In this document: piece after piece, positions 34,835 to 47,551 of the stretch
How positions within the stretch are numbered: the stretch's first letter is position 1
Layout of the letters: each line of letters starts with the position of its first letter
Assembly (NCBI RefSeq): GCF_016545825.1
Contig: NC_052614.1
Span: 21,470,559 to 21,534,558, forward strand
Reading direction: 5' to 3'
Source: Eucalyptus grandis
Taxonomy: Eukaryota > Streptophyta > Magnoliopsida > Myrtales > Myrtaceae
Length of the DNA: 64,000 nt
The notes under the pieces: generated by a model
What the model saw: the letters and a program-made list of their open reading frames with translations, nothing else
What the model was told of the DNA's origin: nothing
The model's database searches: none
Translations under genes and position numbers: made by a program

Positions 34835-35887
34835 TTTATATATATATGGATAACAAAAAAAGGTAAAGAGATGGATGATAGTGTAAGATAAATTTATAGT
34901 GTTCCGGCCTTCCACTTACAGACACAACCATCTCTTACAACACTGTAATCCCCCCACTTGCAAAATTACAAGAAATACAGTCTTCACAGAACAATTTAAA
35001 AAAAAAGAAAAAGATTTTTTCCATAAGTGAAAGCCATACTTCAGTAATTTCCCACATTTTTTTTTTTTGGAAAACTATCTATTCGTTTTTGGAAAGCTTC
35101 AGTAATTTCAACTGAAACAAATATCTATACTTCAGTAATTTCCCATTCATTAAGATGATTATCCTAAAAGGATTATGTAATCGCTTTTTAATAAACACGA
35201 ATAGTATATAAAGAGACCGAGGTGTAAGAATATATAAAAATGACATATCAAACGTGTGTTCTTACATTAAATTTTCATACCGGACCTGTTTTTGTAAGAA
35301 TAGGAATGAAAGCTGTTGTTTCCGCTCATTTAATTTCAGCTATCTGCGTTGATTCACTCCGACGGAGATCTGCGATCACATGAGGCTGGCGAACTTCATA
35401 GTCATGGCCGTGGGAGGTCTGCTCCGTCGATTCACGAAGCCATTTTTGGCATTGCCTGGGGCCTGAAGAAGCAATCCGCAGTCCAGATTGAACCGCACCC
35501 GCAATTGGAATGAACGGAGGCCGATATATCGTGGAGCACCACCGCTGCCAAAAGCATTGGTCCAGCATCGGCCCACCACCAGCGTCCTAGTCCTGCGTGG
35601 GCAGGCATGTTACTTCGATTTTCATTTTGGCACGATCTATGCTGAGGCGAGGATGGGAGTATGTTTGGGCTGGAATGCCTCCATTCCTTATGTCCTATGA
35701 ATTTGAGGGGTTATGGGAATCTCACCAATACCAGCCCAGGCATTCCTTAAAACATTAGCTATGCAGCTTGACTCGAGCATTCCTCCTCCGACAAAATCCT
35801 TCCATTCAAAACCATCTCAGCATCCTAATCATCAACTTGCTCCAAGTCCAATTTGATCCCCCCAGAAGATCATCTGGCAGAGATATT
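34835..35887. other. Spacer with no recognised gene
   Basis: AT-rich to 35300. Then a stretch of more even composition at 35320-35700 has short open frames on both strands. The proteins (for example minus 35326-35568) match no family I know, and no splice-compatible model extends them. It could be a decayed gene fragment. Confidence 0.35.
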
Positions 35888-36815
35888 AGAGGTGTTAAAA
35901 TGGGTCTTAGACCCGTATATAACCCATTTAAATCATAAATGGATCATATATGAGTCACTTATTTTTTGACAAAAAGTAGTTAAATGGGTTTAACAATTAA
36001 AAACTTTGATAGATGGTTTTTAAGTGGGTCTCAAATGAGTTGGATTTAGAATCTATTTTCGCCCAAAACCTCACAATCTCTCTCCTCTCTTTAACTTTAC
36101 AAATATTTTTTATTTATATATAAAAACCGAAATTATAATTATTTTTTTTATTTTGATTTTCTTTTCTTTTTTTCTTTCATTTTTTTCTTTCTTTTTCCTT
36201 CGGTTGCCGGCACGGCGATGGCTGGCAACCGGCCGGGCGAGCGTCAAGCTCATCGGCGTCGGGCGAGCTCAAGCTCGCCCCTTGATGGATCTCGGCAAGG
36301 CGAAGGCCTCACCAATTTGGTGAGACTCGAACTCGCCGACGTCCGGCGAGGCTTGAGTCTTGCTAGATCCGGCAAGGTGCGAGCTCGAGCTTGTCTAATG
36401 CCGGCGAGCCTCGCGATCTAGCGAGGCGGAGGCCTTGTTGACGTTCGGCGAGGCTTGAGCCTTGTTGATCCGGCGAACTCGAGCTCGCCGACGTTAGTGA
36501 GTTGGGCGAGCTCCGCTCGCTTGTGGTTGGCTGCCGGTCGTCGTCGTGGCCAGCGAGCCGGCCAAAGAAGAAGAAGAAGAAAAAGAAAAAGAAAATTAGA
36601 TTTAATAAAATAATTTTTTTATAAAAAATCGATTTTTTAAAATAATTACTTTAAAAATTATAAAAATTGTCCATTAAATTTGTGTTGTATAAAACTATTT
36701 TAGCAATAAATGAGTTATAAACGGGTTAAATGGGTCGATTTGGGTCTCGATCATTTATGACCCGACCCAAATCCAGCCCGATCCACTCATTTAACGGGTC
36801 TATTATCTATGTATG
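35888..36815. repeat. Non-autonomous DNA transposon, hAT-like (tentative), GC-rich core
   Basis: Both ends are packed with the same short motif in both orientations (ATGGGTC, GACCCGT, TAAATGGGT, CCCATTTAA): about 35890-36040 and 36710-36800. This arrangement is typical of subterminal transposase sites. The core at 36205-36555 is an array of GGCGAG/CTCGCC-type words inside otherwise AT-rich DNA. No transposase is present. Exact ends and target duplication are not resolved. Confidence 0.5.
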
Positions 36816-36998
36816 CCTTCTAGAAAAGAAATTGGATCTCAGTTTTTGGAGCATAAACGCTAGAAAGCTCACGTATGAAGATAATTAAAAAAGGGTTCTC
36901 GTAATTTCTAGCTTATAGAAGCTCGTTAGTAAATATCTCTCGATTTTAATCGCGTAAATGTACTTATGTGGTTTATAATGAAATTCTTCTGGTTTTCG

Positions 36999-37113
36999 CA
37001 CGTTCTCATTGAAGGATTAGAAATTTAGAGTCGAGGTGATGAAAAATGATTGATCGGTATAGAATGGGGAATTGAAAATGATTGATGTAAATCCTTCGAG
37101 CCAAATATTTCAG
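36999..37113. repeat. First unit of a 115-bp direct repeat
   Basis: Runs from CACGTTCTCATT to CCAAATATTTCAG. The second unit begins at 37114 and is split by LINE 2: 37114-37165 on the left and about 41676-41747 on the right. Both units share GAAGGATTRGAAATTTAGAG and AATGATTGATCRGYATAGAA landmarks. Confidence 0.8.
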
Positions 37114-37489
37114 CACGTTCTCTAAGAAGGATTGGAAATTTAGAGTTGAGATGATAACAAAATGATTTTTTTTTTTTTGAGCATCAAAACAGCATCAGAC
37201 GATTTACTATTTCGGATGATGAAAGAAAACAGTCATAGCATCATTACATAATAGATCGAATAGAGCGGGGGTGGATTAAAAATCCAGTTCGAAGGAAGGG
37301 AGTTGTTTCGGCGGCCTTCGCTATCCGGGGCGCATGGCGGTTCGTGCTCCTATTACAATGGGCCGTGGATAGGCCCGGAAGGTGATCAAGTTTTCCCGGC
37401 CCGGCTCACGATCGGATGGAGTTCCCAAGTCAGTTCAGTTGAAGTCTTCAACGCGTGCACAAGAGATAAACAGTCAGACTGTACTTGAG

Positions 37490-40400
37490 GAGAGAGAAAG
37501 CTGCGACTCTCGATGAAGGTTAGGGTTTCGTCCATGGCGATCGCTTCTGCCTAAAGAGCCGATGCAGCAGCGACTGGCTTCGCAAAGCCATCCACGACGA
37601 GGCCTCGGTAATCGCGACACACACATGCGATGGCAGCACGGTGTCGGGGAAGTTCTCCTCTCTCGGTGGGTGCTGTGTTGCTCTCCGGATCTGGCTCATA
37701 TGCTGCGTCTATGTTTATACAGATCATTCCTGGAGGAGGTGGGAGCCAAGATTCAGATAAGTTTTCAGGGTTTTGCTTGCTTTTCTTTTCTCCATTTAAA
37801 GCGCTGTAGCTTTCTGTGAACGCTGCTGCTTTGGCGATTGTTGATTGTGGCTTCGGATTTTGCTGATTGAAGATGAATCGATTTCTTTCCTTCCAAATGC
37901 TCCATAAAACCCCGCTATTAGGTTAAATTTACCCGAGATGACTCGGCGTTTGTTGTATGCTGCATCCATTCTTCAAATCGTGTGAGGCCAACTCGGAGAT
38001 CTGTAGGTGCAGGGGGCTGAATTCCGGACGTTGGCGGTCCATGGGCGAGGGAGAAAAGTGTGCTCAAGCGTTTCTACTTCCCGCTGCGAAGGGGCATAAC
38101 GGAGAAGGTACGATGTTGCGATGGTGCAAGTTTTCCATTGTAGCTAGGGCATTATTGCACGCATTCCGAGAAATTTTTTTTTTTTTTTTTTGTGCGGGCG
38201 GGATTGAGGACTGCCATAGGTTTTTCCAGAGATCAGGGCTGGCTTGATAAGACGAAGTTGCTTGTTTGTCTTGTGCTATAACTGAGACTTTTCTGAACAT
38301 GGAATAACCACTCTTTACTGAATATTCTCCCGTGTTCGTGGGCATCCATACTAGTTTGTCGTCTTCGTTAGGTAAGCCGATGGGTATGGCTAGAATTTCC
38401 TGCACTCTCCTATCGTCAAACATAGAGGATAGTAGAGGTTCATTCCATGTACCTGTAGCTGGACTTATGAGTTCTCGAGACTTTTTCTGGTTCATGACTT
38501 GATGTTGTGCCTCCGATGGGGCCACTTTTTAACCATCCGTCGCCCTAATTGAAGTGTTTTTTCCATTTCCGATTCTCGTGCATGACCCGAGGAGCAACCG
38601 AGTCCCTTGCCATGATGATGCTTTGCCAGCCCCACGAGGGCCGAGACCCTCGGCCAGCATTCCAGAAGTCGCCATGTGAATAATACAGCCCCTTCCATAA
38701 TCTGGTTAGCAGGGAGTCTGGGTTTTTAAATATGCGCCACATCTGCTTTGCCAACAGTGCTTTGTTGAAAGTCTGTAGGTCTTTAAAACCCAATCCCCCT
38801 TCACTCTTCCTGGTTTTCAGCAAATCCCACTTTTCCAATGAATTGCAGTCTTTTTCTCATTACTTTTCCACCAGAAGGCTGCAACCTTTCTCTCTATTGC
38901 TTTGCAAATTGATATAGGAATTTTGAATATTGACATCGCGTATTGAGGGATAGCTTGTATTATCGCTTTTAGGAGTATTTCCTTTCCCGCCTTGGATAAC
39001 AATTTCTCCTTCCGGTGCTCGCCTTAGAGTTAACCCGAGCTAAGATCCATGCAAACACGTCCTTCTTGGTGCGCCCCCGCCGAAGGTATGCCCAAGTATT
39101 TCCCCGTCTTTGTGATTTCTGGAACCCTAATAGCCAATGCCATGTTTCTCTTGAGGGCTGTAGGGCATCCTTTGCTGAAGTAGATGCCTGATTTGTTGAG
39201 GTTAACTGCCTGGCTTGAAGCAAAACATTATTGATTTAGTATATCTGCCAGGTTTTGACATTCAACAACTGTTCCGTGCAGAAGAAAATCGAATCATCAG
39301 CATAGAGTAGGTGGGACAGGGGTAGGGCCGGTGACTATTCATCGATTCCCGTGATCGAACCCTCCCGCACTTTCTTTCTTCATCGAATGGACAACACATT
39401 GGCGACAATGATGAAGAGATAAGGTGAAAGTGGGTCTCCTTGGCGTAGGCCACGGGTAGGTTTGAAAAAAGGTAAGGGTTCGCCATTGAAGTTGATGCTG
39501 AAGGATACTGTACTCACACACTTCATGATCCATTTTACCCATTGGTCCTTGAAGCCTAGTTTTGTTAGACATGCCTGAAGAAAATCCCATTCAATGCGAT
39601 CGTACGCTTTTTGCATGTCTAGTTTTAAGATTGCTTGAAATTTCTTTTTCCTGTTGCTAGTTCGAAGTCTATGCAGCACTTCTTGTACCATCAATATGTT
39701 GTCTTGTATCTACCTTCCTTCCACAAACGCACTCTGTTCCTCTGCAATGATGTGTGGTAGAATTGGCTTGAGCCTATTTGTAAGAAGTTTGGAAATTATT
39801 TTGTATAAGAAGTTGCATAGATTGATAGGGCGATAATTCTCCAATTTTTGAGGCTGTGTGATTTTGGGTATCAGCGTGATGAGTGTTCTATTTAATGCAG
39901 GATCTAGATGGCCAAGGTGTTGTAAAAAAGCTGCAATGTTTGATAAATGTCTTTGGAGATGACTGGCCAATGTTCTTTATAGAAGATCCCATGGAATCCA
40001 TCGGGACCGTGTGCTTTGAAAGCTCCAAGCTGCTGCATGGCTCTGGTGATTTCCTCCTCAGTGAATGGAGCCGTTAAGGTAAAGTTCATCTGGTCATCCA
40101 CTAAAGTAGGAATGTGTTGGATGATAGGTTGCCAATTGTGATCCCCCACTGATGTGTATAGTCTTTTAAAATACTGTTACTCATCCCCCTCATGAATCGC
40201 TTCTCCCTAATCCAAGCACCACTCTCATTTTTCAACATTGTTATCCGGTTTCGGCATCTCCTCCGAATTGTCGTTGCGTGAAAAATCGAGTGTTTTTATC
40301 TCCCCACTTTATCCAATTTATCCTCGAACGCATGCCCCAATACATCTCCTCTTGTCTCCATAATTGGTCGATTTCTTTGGTTATCTCTTTCTCCTGAGCT

Positions 40401-41350
40401 GATTCGCCATGTGTTTGTTTGCTGTTCATCAGGTGCTGGAGTTCTTCTCTGAGCAAGTTGATCCTCCTCTTTGCATGTCCGAATTTACTGGTGCTCCACT
40501 GCACTAACTTCGTTTGTACTTGCTGCAATTTCTCCACCAGGTTGAGATCCTGTGTGGTGGGGTCATTCCAGGTATCTGCAATTATATGTTTACTGTCTGC
40601 TTCGTCAGTCCAGTAAGCTTCATATTTGAACTGCTTCCGTTTCCTTCGCTTTGGTTGTTCCAGAGATAGCAGGAGAGGAGTATGATCTGAGCCTATCGCT
40701 GGGAGTGCAGTGCAGTCGGCCTCTGGGTAAGTGATTCTCCATTGAAGTGAACATAATGCCCTGTCAAGTCTCTTTTTCACCAGATTCTCTCCCTCTCGCT
40801 TGTTTGACCAGGTGAAGGAGCATCCCTTACATTCCAGATCCATCAAGGAGCACTGATTGACAAAATCTCTGAAAGCTGTTAGCCTGTAAGTTTTCGCTCT
40901 GTACTTACCCTCTTTCTCCCAGTGATTTAGTATTTCATTAAAATCGCCCAAGCGAGCCATGGAAGCGTGTGCGCACTAGCTAAATAGATGCTTTCCCATA
41001 ACCGAATTCTTTCCCCGAAAACATTGGGAGCATGGAGAAAGGTGATTTTCATTTTCCCGATCTCGATCTTTCGATGGCATTGGGTAAAGATTGCTGCAGC
41101 CGAGGAGGATTCTATGGATACGTGTAGTTGATCATCCTGCATAAAGCTAAGCCCCCGCCGTACCCTCGGATTAACAATGTAACTCGTTGTGGAAGTTAAG
41201 TCTCCTTTTATTCTTAGTACTTTATGTTCGGGTTCTTTGTTTCCATAATGAAAACAAGGTTGGGCCGTTCTTGAGTCACAGTGACTCGCAAGGCCTAGAT
41301 TGTTAGGGGGTTGCCCAACCCCTGACAATTCCAGCTTAAGAGTTTCATGG
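37490..41350 (-). pseudogene. LINE 2 ORF2 (endonuclease, reverse transcriptase, RNase H), broken
   Basis: Start near 41350 with MKLLSWNCQG. The endonuclease continues through GDFNEIL and SDHTPLLL (40241-40960). The reverse transcriptase shows LDMQKAYDRIEWDFLQ and GLRQGDPLSPYLFI (39380-39694) and the YADD box at about 39293-39304. The zf-RVT region lies in 38064-39000. The RNase H-like end (NIDAAY, CRDYRG) is at about 37490-37745. Frameshifts occur near 41300, 40950, 40150, 39700, 39370, 39230, 38540 and 38060, and a T-run interrupts 38167-38190. Confidence 0.87.
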
Positions 41351-41372
41351 GTAATTTGGTGGCTTATTAGGG

Positions 41373-41576
41373 CTAGCCACCGAGCCCATTGTTCGACTTT
41401 TTCGCCACCCTAATGGGTGTTTCCACTAGCTGATTGTTGTTCTCTCGCCGTTGAGATGATGGTTGTGCTCCATATGGACAGAATCTTTTAACTTTTTTTG
41501 CATTGGCCAATTTTACACACTTTCCTTTCTGTTTTGCAGGGGGTGTCCTCTTCAGATCTCCTTCAGCTTCCTTCAT
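41373..41576 (-). pseudogene. LINE 2 ORF1 C-terminal remnant
   Basis: 67 open codons, Lys-rich and Pro-containing, with a KVKRFCPYGA segment that parallels the LINE 1 ORF1 tail (LKRYNPYEAS). It ends TAG at 41373. The ORF2 ATG follows about 20 bp later. The N-terminal DUF4283 and zinc-knuckle parts are absent because of 5' truncation. Confidence 0.7.
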
Positions 41577-41747
41577 TTGTTCCTCGTGGATGATCAGGAG
41601 GGATTCTTCATCGATGCAGCAATTTCCCCTTTTCTGAGGGCTTTTTGAATCCAGCAGGATTAATTCACGAGAGGAAAATGATTGATCAGCATAGAATGCG
41701 GCATTGAAAATGATTGATGTATAAATCCTTCAAGCCAAATATTTCAG

Positions 41748-42261
41748 CGAATTTGAGTCCATTGAATTCTGTTTCTTATTTTGGCGCAAGAGTACCGTGT
41801 GCACTATTTCTGGTATTCAACTGAAAAAAAGAAAAAAAAGAAAAAAAAGAATTCCTACCGAAAGCCAAGAAGCAGCAATCTAATTCGGTAACCATTCATG
41901 ACGAACTTCGATTGACCGGAGATGTGTGGATCCTATTAAGTCCTAGGATTGAAGGATTATATCCTTAGGTTCTGAACTAATACCAAAAGTTGCAAACCTT
42001 CATTACAATCTTGTATGTTGATTCAACATTCGGTTTCTGACACAGAATTACTGCATTTTCTTGTCAAAATGTAATTGCTTCTTAAGAACTTCTTTGTTCC
42101 TTACGATGATTTTTTTTTGCTGAACATAGTTCTTTTCATTGTTCACATCCGAGACGGCTCGGTTTCGGTTTGCTGCTTTTATCAGTTTTTTTAGGGACTC
42201 ACCTGTCCTGATGCATTGCTTGCGGTATAATTTGTCAAAACTTTATACTTAATGGATAACT
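41748..42261. other. Spacer, nothing recognised
   Basis: AT-rich DNA with A-rich and T-rich runs (for example an A/G-rich run at about 41821-41850). No gene, RNA or element ends were recognised. Confidence 0.4.
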
Positions 42262-43190
42262 GATGTTGGCGTGAAAATTAGCTCATTGGGCCTAGAAAAG
42301 AGGAACGCCCATTAAGCCCAAGTCGTGAGAAGAATAGCGGGTTACAAGAGATACCGAGGATTTGGAATTAGTAATTGCTCCGGCTCAAAGCGATAAAAAT
42401 GAAGACAACTTCGAGAATTTGGTGCCCATGACACTATGGATAAGGTGATGCAATTATTGGCGTGGTACCGAAGTCTCCGTGATTTGAAATTGAAGATAAT
42501 AACCTTGAAGAACAGTTACTTGTGAGATTAGCTATAAATAGCCAAAGAGACACAATTGTAAAAGACCCTTTTCCTAACAATCAAATGAACACAAGAAAAT
42601 TTGTCTTTTGGCTATCTTGTTATTGCATGTTTACATTTTATTGCACATTTTATCTCATGTTTATCCTTTGCTTTATTGTCTATAGAGTAAGACTAGTCAC
42701 TTCCTTTCTGAAATGATGCAAAACCCGATTTACATAAAATGGCCCAAGATTTGCCTCTCGGTAAAAGATATTTGTCAAGGAAGTTGTTTCCCCTGCGAAT
42801 ATTTTTTTTGGCACGTCGGTGGGACCATCATGGTCCATTCCTAGGAGGTGTCTATGGCAAGAATAAGGAACAAGGAGAGTGGCACTGCCATTGGCGAGGA
42901 CAATCAGTCCCTGCAATGTGTAAGAGAAAGGCCTGCTTGTTTAGAAAATTCCAATCAGGAGGCAAACCTAGTTGATGATGTCAATTTGAGCTTGAATTTT
43001 GGTGATATTCCCCGGAACTTTACCAAGGATTAGAGGAGGGATTTGACCCAAATTCAACACTAATGGCCACCATGAGGAGGATGTATGAAGAAAACAAAAT
43101 GATTTGACTAATCATATGGCTAATCATTTATCTGAGATTCTTACCCCTCTATGTAACCGAACTTGTTTTAAGGTTGTTGACATTTAATTT
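42262..43190 (+). mobile_element. 5' remnant of an LTR retrotransposon (Gypsy-like, tentative)
   Basis: A candidate LTR begins TGTTGGCG at about 42264 and contains a TATA box CTATAAATAG near 42533. It is followed by a leader with GGCACGTCGGTGGGACC (about 42811-42827), a phrase I associate with plant Gypsy leaders. A short gag-like open stretch runs at about 42853-43030. The element then stops; no pol domain or second LTR was found. Confidence 0.4.
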
Positions 43191-44736
43191 TTAGTTAACG
43201 CATCGATAAAGATAAAAACTTGAGGTTAGGGTTTCTGACTGCGACAAAGCTTAATTTATGAACAAAAAAGTGTCGTTTTCATTTCTTTCTTCTGTCTTGT
43301 CATTGTTAAGCAATTTTCTATTCATTTTTTTATATTAAAAACTAGAAAAGTCAAATGGTTGATTTTTGAGTTAACTTTTTGGTCCATCCTTTCATCAAAA
43401 GTCAACTTTGGTAAAAAATTGAGTTTTTCACATAAAAAGATCCTTTTTAGTCAAGTTAGTAGTATTGCAAGGATGCTACTAGAAACATTGGCGTAAATAA
43501 GTCTCTGTTTCTAAAAATCTCTGGTTGCATAGGAATCAAGACAATATTACTGTGACTTGATTTGTTTCTAGCCAACCTCAATAGGCTAGTGGTGACTCCT
43601 AGAAATACATAGGTTGTTAAAGAACTAAAATACAAAATCCAATGTCGTGTGAGGAATGGGCTTCAGAGAGTTTGCACCTAATCCAGGGTTGTTGGCCTGC
43701 CTCTTTAGGCGTATACCCCTAAATCTAATGTCGTGTGATAATGTCGGATTTTCTTACTGATAGATTTAGATTATCGAAGTAATTCGACTTGCCCATGTAG
43801 GCATCATGCGTCAATTTGGTCAGTGTTGAAAAAATTTCCTGCGGCCAGATTTTTATTGGAAATTTGACAAGGGTACTTAGCTTATTAGTTGGCAAAGAAC
43901 CCGTTTGAAAAGTTTCTAGATGCTTATGATGGAGAGCGTCAAAGCCCTCATTAATAAGTTATTGAGTTTGGATGCACATCATCTCTCAATGCATCGTCCA
44001 ATTACGTCGGCAGCTGGGATTTTCAATTAGTCGCTCCAAAGAATTCTAAAGATTTGTAGAGAGACATTGCTAAAGATAAATTATACCTTATTGTAAGTCA
44101 ACTGATGAAATTTACGAACTAGTGTGCCTTTTTCATTGATAATTGCTGCCCGACGACTGAGACTTAAGGTGCATTATTAAGTTTTGGAATTGTTCAAATA
44201 TAGAGTTAAAGAATAAGTCTCACAAGAAGTCTCTTTCTTCATGAAAGAGAGAGGTTAGGTCTTCTCCTTTCGCTATCAAATTTCAATTTTTGCATTAATC
44301 AATGCCCCGAAAGAAAAATTTTGCCATGCGCAGAAGTAACATCCCCAATGCACCATACTATAAAAATCGATTGGGAAAGGAGAAGACCAAGACTTTTTGT
44401 TTCCCACGGATTATTTGAAAAGTAAGAGCAGCTCTTCTGGGACAATTGTGCACCAGTCTTTGGCCCACAATGGCCTGTTTTGTTCGGATGAGCAGCGACG
44501 AAAGATTAAGAAATATATGTCAAATAAATCGTGCATTTGGAAAATTTAAACGCGCACCGCACCGCACAAAGACTTCGTCACACAAGGATTTGTAGTGGAA
44601 TCGTCTCTTGAAAGTCTCCAGGACCTGCCGTTGTTAACTCCACAGCTTAAAATAAGCTAATAACTACGATCCTTTGGACCGAAAAGGGAAAAGAAAAATT
44701 AAATTCTTGATAATGATAATTCTCCACAAATACCTC
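43191..44736. other. Spacer, nothing recognised
   Basis: About 1.5 kb of AT-rich DNA without open frames of note. The last 100 bp (from about 44640, ending GATAATTCTCCACAA) match the left part of the repeated WAKL upstream block seen again near 47785-47825. Confidence 0.45.
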
Positions 44737-45688
44737 AATCGGAAAAATTATCCAAAAAGTCCTCAACCCGTTACACTTTTACCAATTCAATCATAAATAT
44801 TTCAATTTTATTAATTCAATCATAAATCTTTTCACTTCTTATCAATTCAATCTATCCGGTCAATTTTGGCTGGAAATTGCTAATGTGGATGGCCGGTGCT
44901 GACATGTCACTTTTTAAATAATATTTTGAATTTTTTTATGATTTTTCTTTTTCAACTTTTTATTGTTTTTTTTTTTTTTTTTTTGGGTTCGGATTTGGCT
45001 GGCCTTGGCCATAGGTGAGGCCGCGTCGGTCATAGGTGAGGGTCGGCGACCGTCACTAGCCATAGGCGAGGGCCAATTGACCCTCGCCAACTTTGGGCGA
45101 GGGCATTGTGCCCTTCACGAGCTTTGGGCGAGGGTCACGATGCCCTCACCAGTGAAGGTGAGGGCATGCCGGCAAAGGCCTCGAGCAAGGTCATCGCACT
45201 CGCTAGATCTAGCCAGGCGAAGGCCTTGAGCGAGGTCACCCCCCTTGCTTGGAGCTAGCGAGGGTCACCAAGCCCTCGCCTTGCTAGATTTGGTGAGGGC
45301 GTCATAGGCCTTGCTATTTCTAGGCGAGGGCTTGTGCGCCCTCACCCAGAGCTGGTGAGGTTGGGTCGCTCTCGCTTGTTGGCCCTCGCTTGTGGCTGGC
45401 GAGGGTTGGCCGACAACCTTTGCCGACTAGATAAAAAAAAAAAAAGCATAATTTTTTAAAAAAAAATGCTATTTAAAAAGTGCCACGTTAAAGCCGATCA
45501 TCCACGTCAGCAATTTTTAGCCAAAATTGGTTGAATGGGCTCAATCGGCAAGAAGTAAAAATACTTAGGATTAAATTTGCAAAAAATGTGAAAATGTTTA
45601 TGACTCAATTGGCAAAATTGAAAAGTTTAGGACTAAATTGACAAAAGTGCAATAGGTTTAGGACTATTTGGACAATGTTCCCTTCACA
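44737..45688. repeat. Inverted-repeat element E1 with GC-rich core
   Basis: Long imperfect terminal inverted repeats of about 190 bp. The left starts GGAAAAATTATCCAAAAAGTCC; the right, reversed, starts GGGAACATTGTCCAAATAGTCC. Both continue through CACTTTT, CAATTYAGTCCTAAA-type repeats and AATTTTGGCT...AAATTGCT. The core (about 45000-45420) is an array of GGCGAGGG/CCCTCGCC words. Non-coding; it may be MULE-like, but the duplication is not clean. A related upstream block at 47810-47845 lacks it. Confidence 0.75.
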
Positions 45689-46490
45689 ATCCATATTAGT
45701 TGGAAATGTTAGCCTAGAAAAAGGAAAAAATATCCACACGTGATGTATCTTTTAAGCTTAAAAGTACATAATGGAATCTTATTTCAACATCTTAATTTTG
45801 TAACACAACAATTAAAAAAGTTGATATTTTACCTCTTTGAAGCTAGTTGATTAATTATTTTGAAGCTACCAGTTATTGATTAATTATTTTGAAGCTACCA
45901 GTTACTCCTTTTTAGAATGCATATATACAGTCTAGAAACAGGAAAATACAAATTTTCAGATTATAAAATCCATCCACCTTGAAACACATTTCATGCAGAC
46001 AATCCCCAGCTCAAACCACTCTGCTCTTGTTGATTTTTCTTCTTCGTCATTCTCTTGTTTTGGGGTTGTGATCTCTCCCCCACTGCATATGCTTACCGTT
46101 GATAGACTTCTCAAGTCTTGGCAATGTAATGAAAGCACCCTGCATCTATCAATGACGCAGTCAAAGTTGGCGGGCAATAACAAATTCTGATGTGACCTAT
46201 TGTGCTACATAAGAAATTGGTGAGGAAACCGACCCCATTGACTTGGCATTTACCTGGAACTTTAGGTCAACCATCAGAAATTTTTGAAAATCGATTTTAG
46301 ACTCCCAAATTCCTTTTAGTTAGCAATGATCAGATCTCGGACCATATCTGTCGTTTTACTTTGAATTGGAAAATGTAATTTGATTTGAGGATTATGTTTT
46401 CTATTGTGTAGATTTGGACACTGCAAATTTCGTTCTTCTGCTATATATAGGTTGGTTAGTTTTTCTTCTTTTCAGATTTCAAATCGAAAC
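45689..46490 (+). promoter_or_regulatory. WAKL upstream block, copy 1
   Basis: Matches 47838-48560 almost end to end and, in part, 48566-49500 and 49727-49890 (the region just before the WAKL gene). It contains CTCAAGTCTTGGCA, a W-box core TTGACT at about 46239-46244, and a TATA-like CTATATATAGG near 46441. No WAKL coding sequence follows it. Confidence 0.7.
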
Positions 46491-46885
46491 GGAACCGACC
46501 TGAATCAATAGTTTTTTGCTAGGGTAGGTTGACCGGTTCACGCTAGGTTAATTTGTTGATGGACAGTCACATTTGTTATATCTAATTTACGTTCTGCCAC
46601 AAAGCTCTTAGACAGCGTCTTAAAAGATATTACACATTAATTCTATATTTTCTAGAACTAATCCGTCGAAAGGAAACATTATCTATTTATGTGTGGTATA
46701 ATCGTTAGAGTACAAGGTAAGCTCTCCAATCAGCAACACAATACTGCTATTCAATTTGCCATCAGATAATTTGATAATTTGAACGAAGAATGTATGCTTT
46801 TGCTTAAATAGGCGCCTTACATAGCGGTAATTTCTTTGTATACATAGCAATGCAACATATATGCAACTATCCGATGGTAATTTCT

Positions 46886-47551
46886 TTGGGCGAGCGCGTG
46901 GGCAAGGCAGAGAGTCAGCCGTCCAAGTGTTGCTAGGTGAGGCCCCCTCGCCAGATCTGATGAGGCTGACAATCTCTAGGCTAGGGTGGCCTCATTGTAC
47001 CTCGCCTAAGTAAAGGTTGGCCTTGTCGAGGCTCTCGCTTGGGCGAGGGTGAGGCTTGGTGAGCCCTACGTGGGTGATGGCGAGGCCCAACTAGCCTTGC
47101 CCTCACCTGTGCGATGGTTGGTCACTAGATCTGGTGAGAGGGCCTTGCTTTGACGGTCGGTGCTTGCCCTCGCTCAAGGGCGGCCTAGTGAGGCCGACCA
47201 TTGCTTGTGGTTGGTGAGGTTGACCAAGGCCAGCCCTCGCCGACCATGGCTATGGTCGGTGGCTAGCAATGGTCACCGCAAAAAAAAAAGCAAAAAGAGG
47301 GAGGTTGAAAAAAGAAAAAGAAAAAGGATTTTAAAAATTCAAAAAATTCAAAAATATGAAAATATTATTAAAAGTGTCCACGCCAAAGATCAATCATGCT
47401 ACATAGGACGACTAGTGTTCACATTGGCAATTTTTAGTTTAAATTGGTTGGATGGACTAAATTGGTATCAATATGAAAATGTTTAGAATTAAATTGATCC
47501 AATTAAAATGTTTAGAGCTGAATTGGTATCAAGACAATAGATTTAAGACTT
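46886..47551. repeat. Inverted-repeat element E2, left-truncated relative of E1
   Basis: The GC-rich core (46886-47280; GGTGAGGC, GGCGAGGG words) and the right arm (GGCAATTTTTAGT..AAATTGGTTG..GACTAAATTGG..) match E1. The left inverted repeat is missing: the core starts abruptly after AATTTCTTTGGGCGAG. A T-run follows at about 47551-47579. Confidence 0.65.

Larger units (their letters stand above)
37166..41675 (-). mobile_element. L1-type LINE 2, 5'-truncated
   Basis: Minus orientation. Poly(A) appears as a T-run at about 37166-37178. The target duplication is AAAATGATT at 37159-37167 and 41676-41684. The element begins within the C-terminal part of ORF1, so most of ORF1 and the leader are missing, as usual for incomplete reverse transcription. 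It belongs to a different subfamily from LINE 1, since the protein segments differ clearly. Confidence 0.9.

Noticed and set aside
44963..45229. ORF in the GC-rich core of element E1
   Set aside because: It starts in a T-run and reads through GGCGAGGG repeats; no domain.
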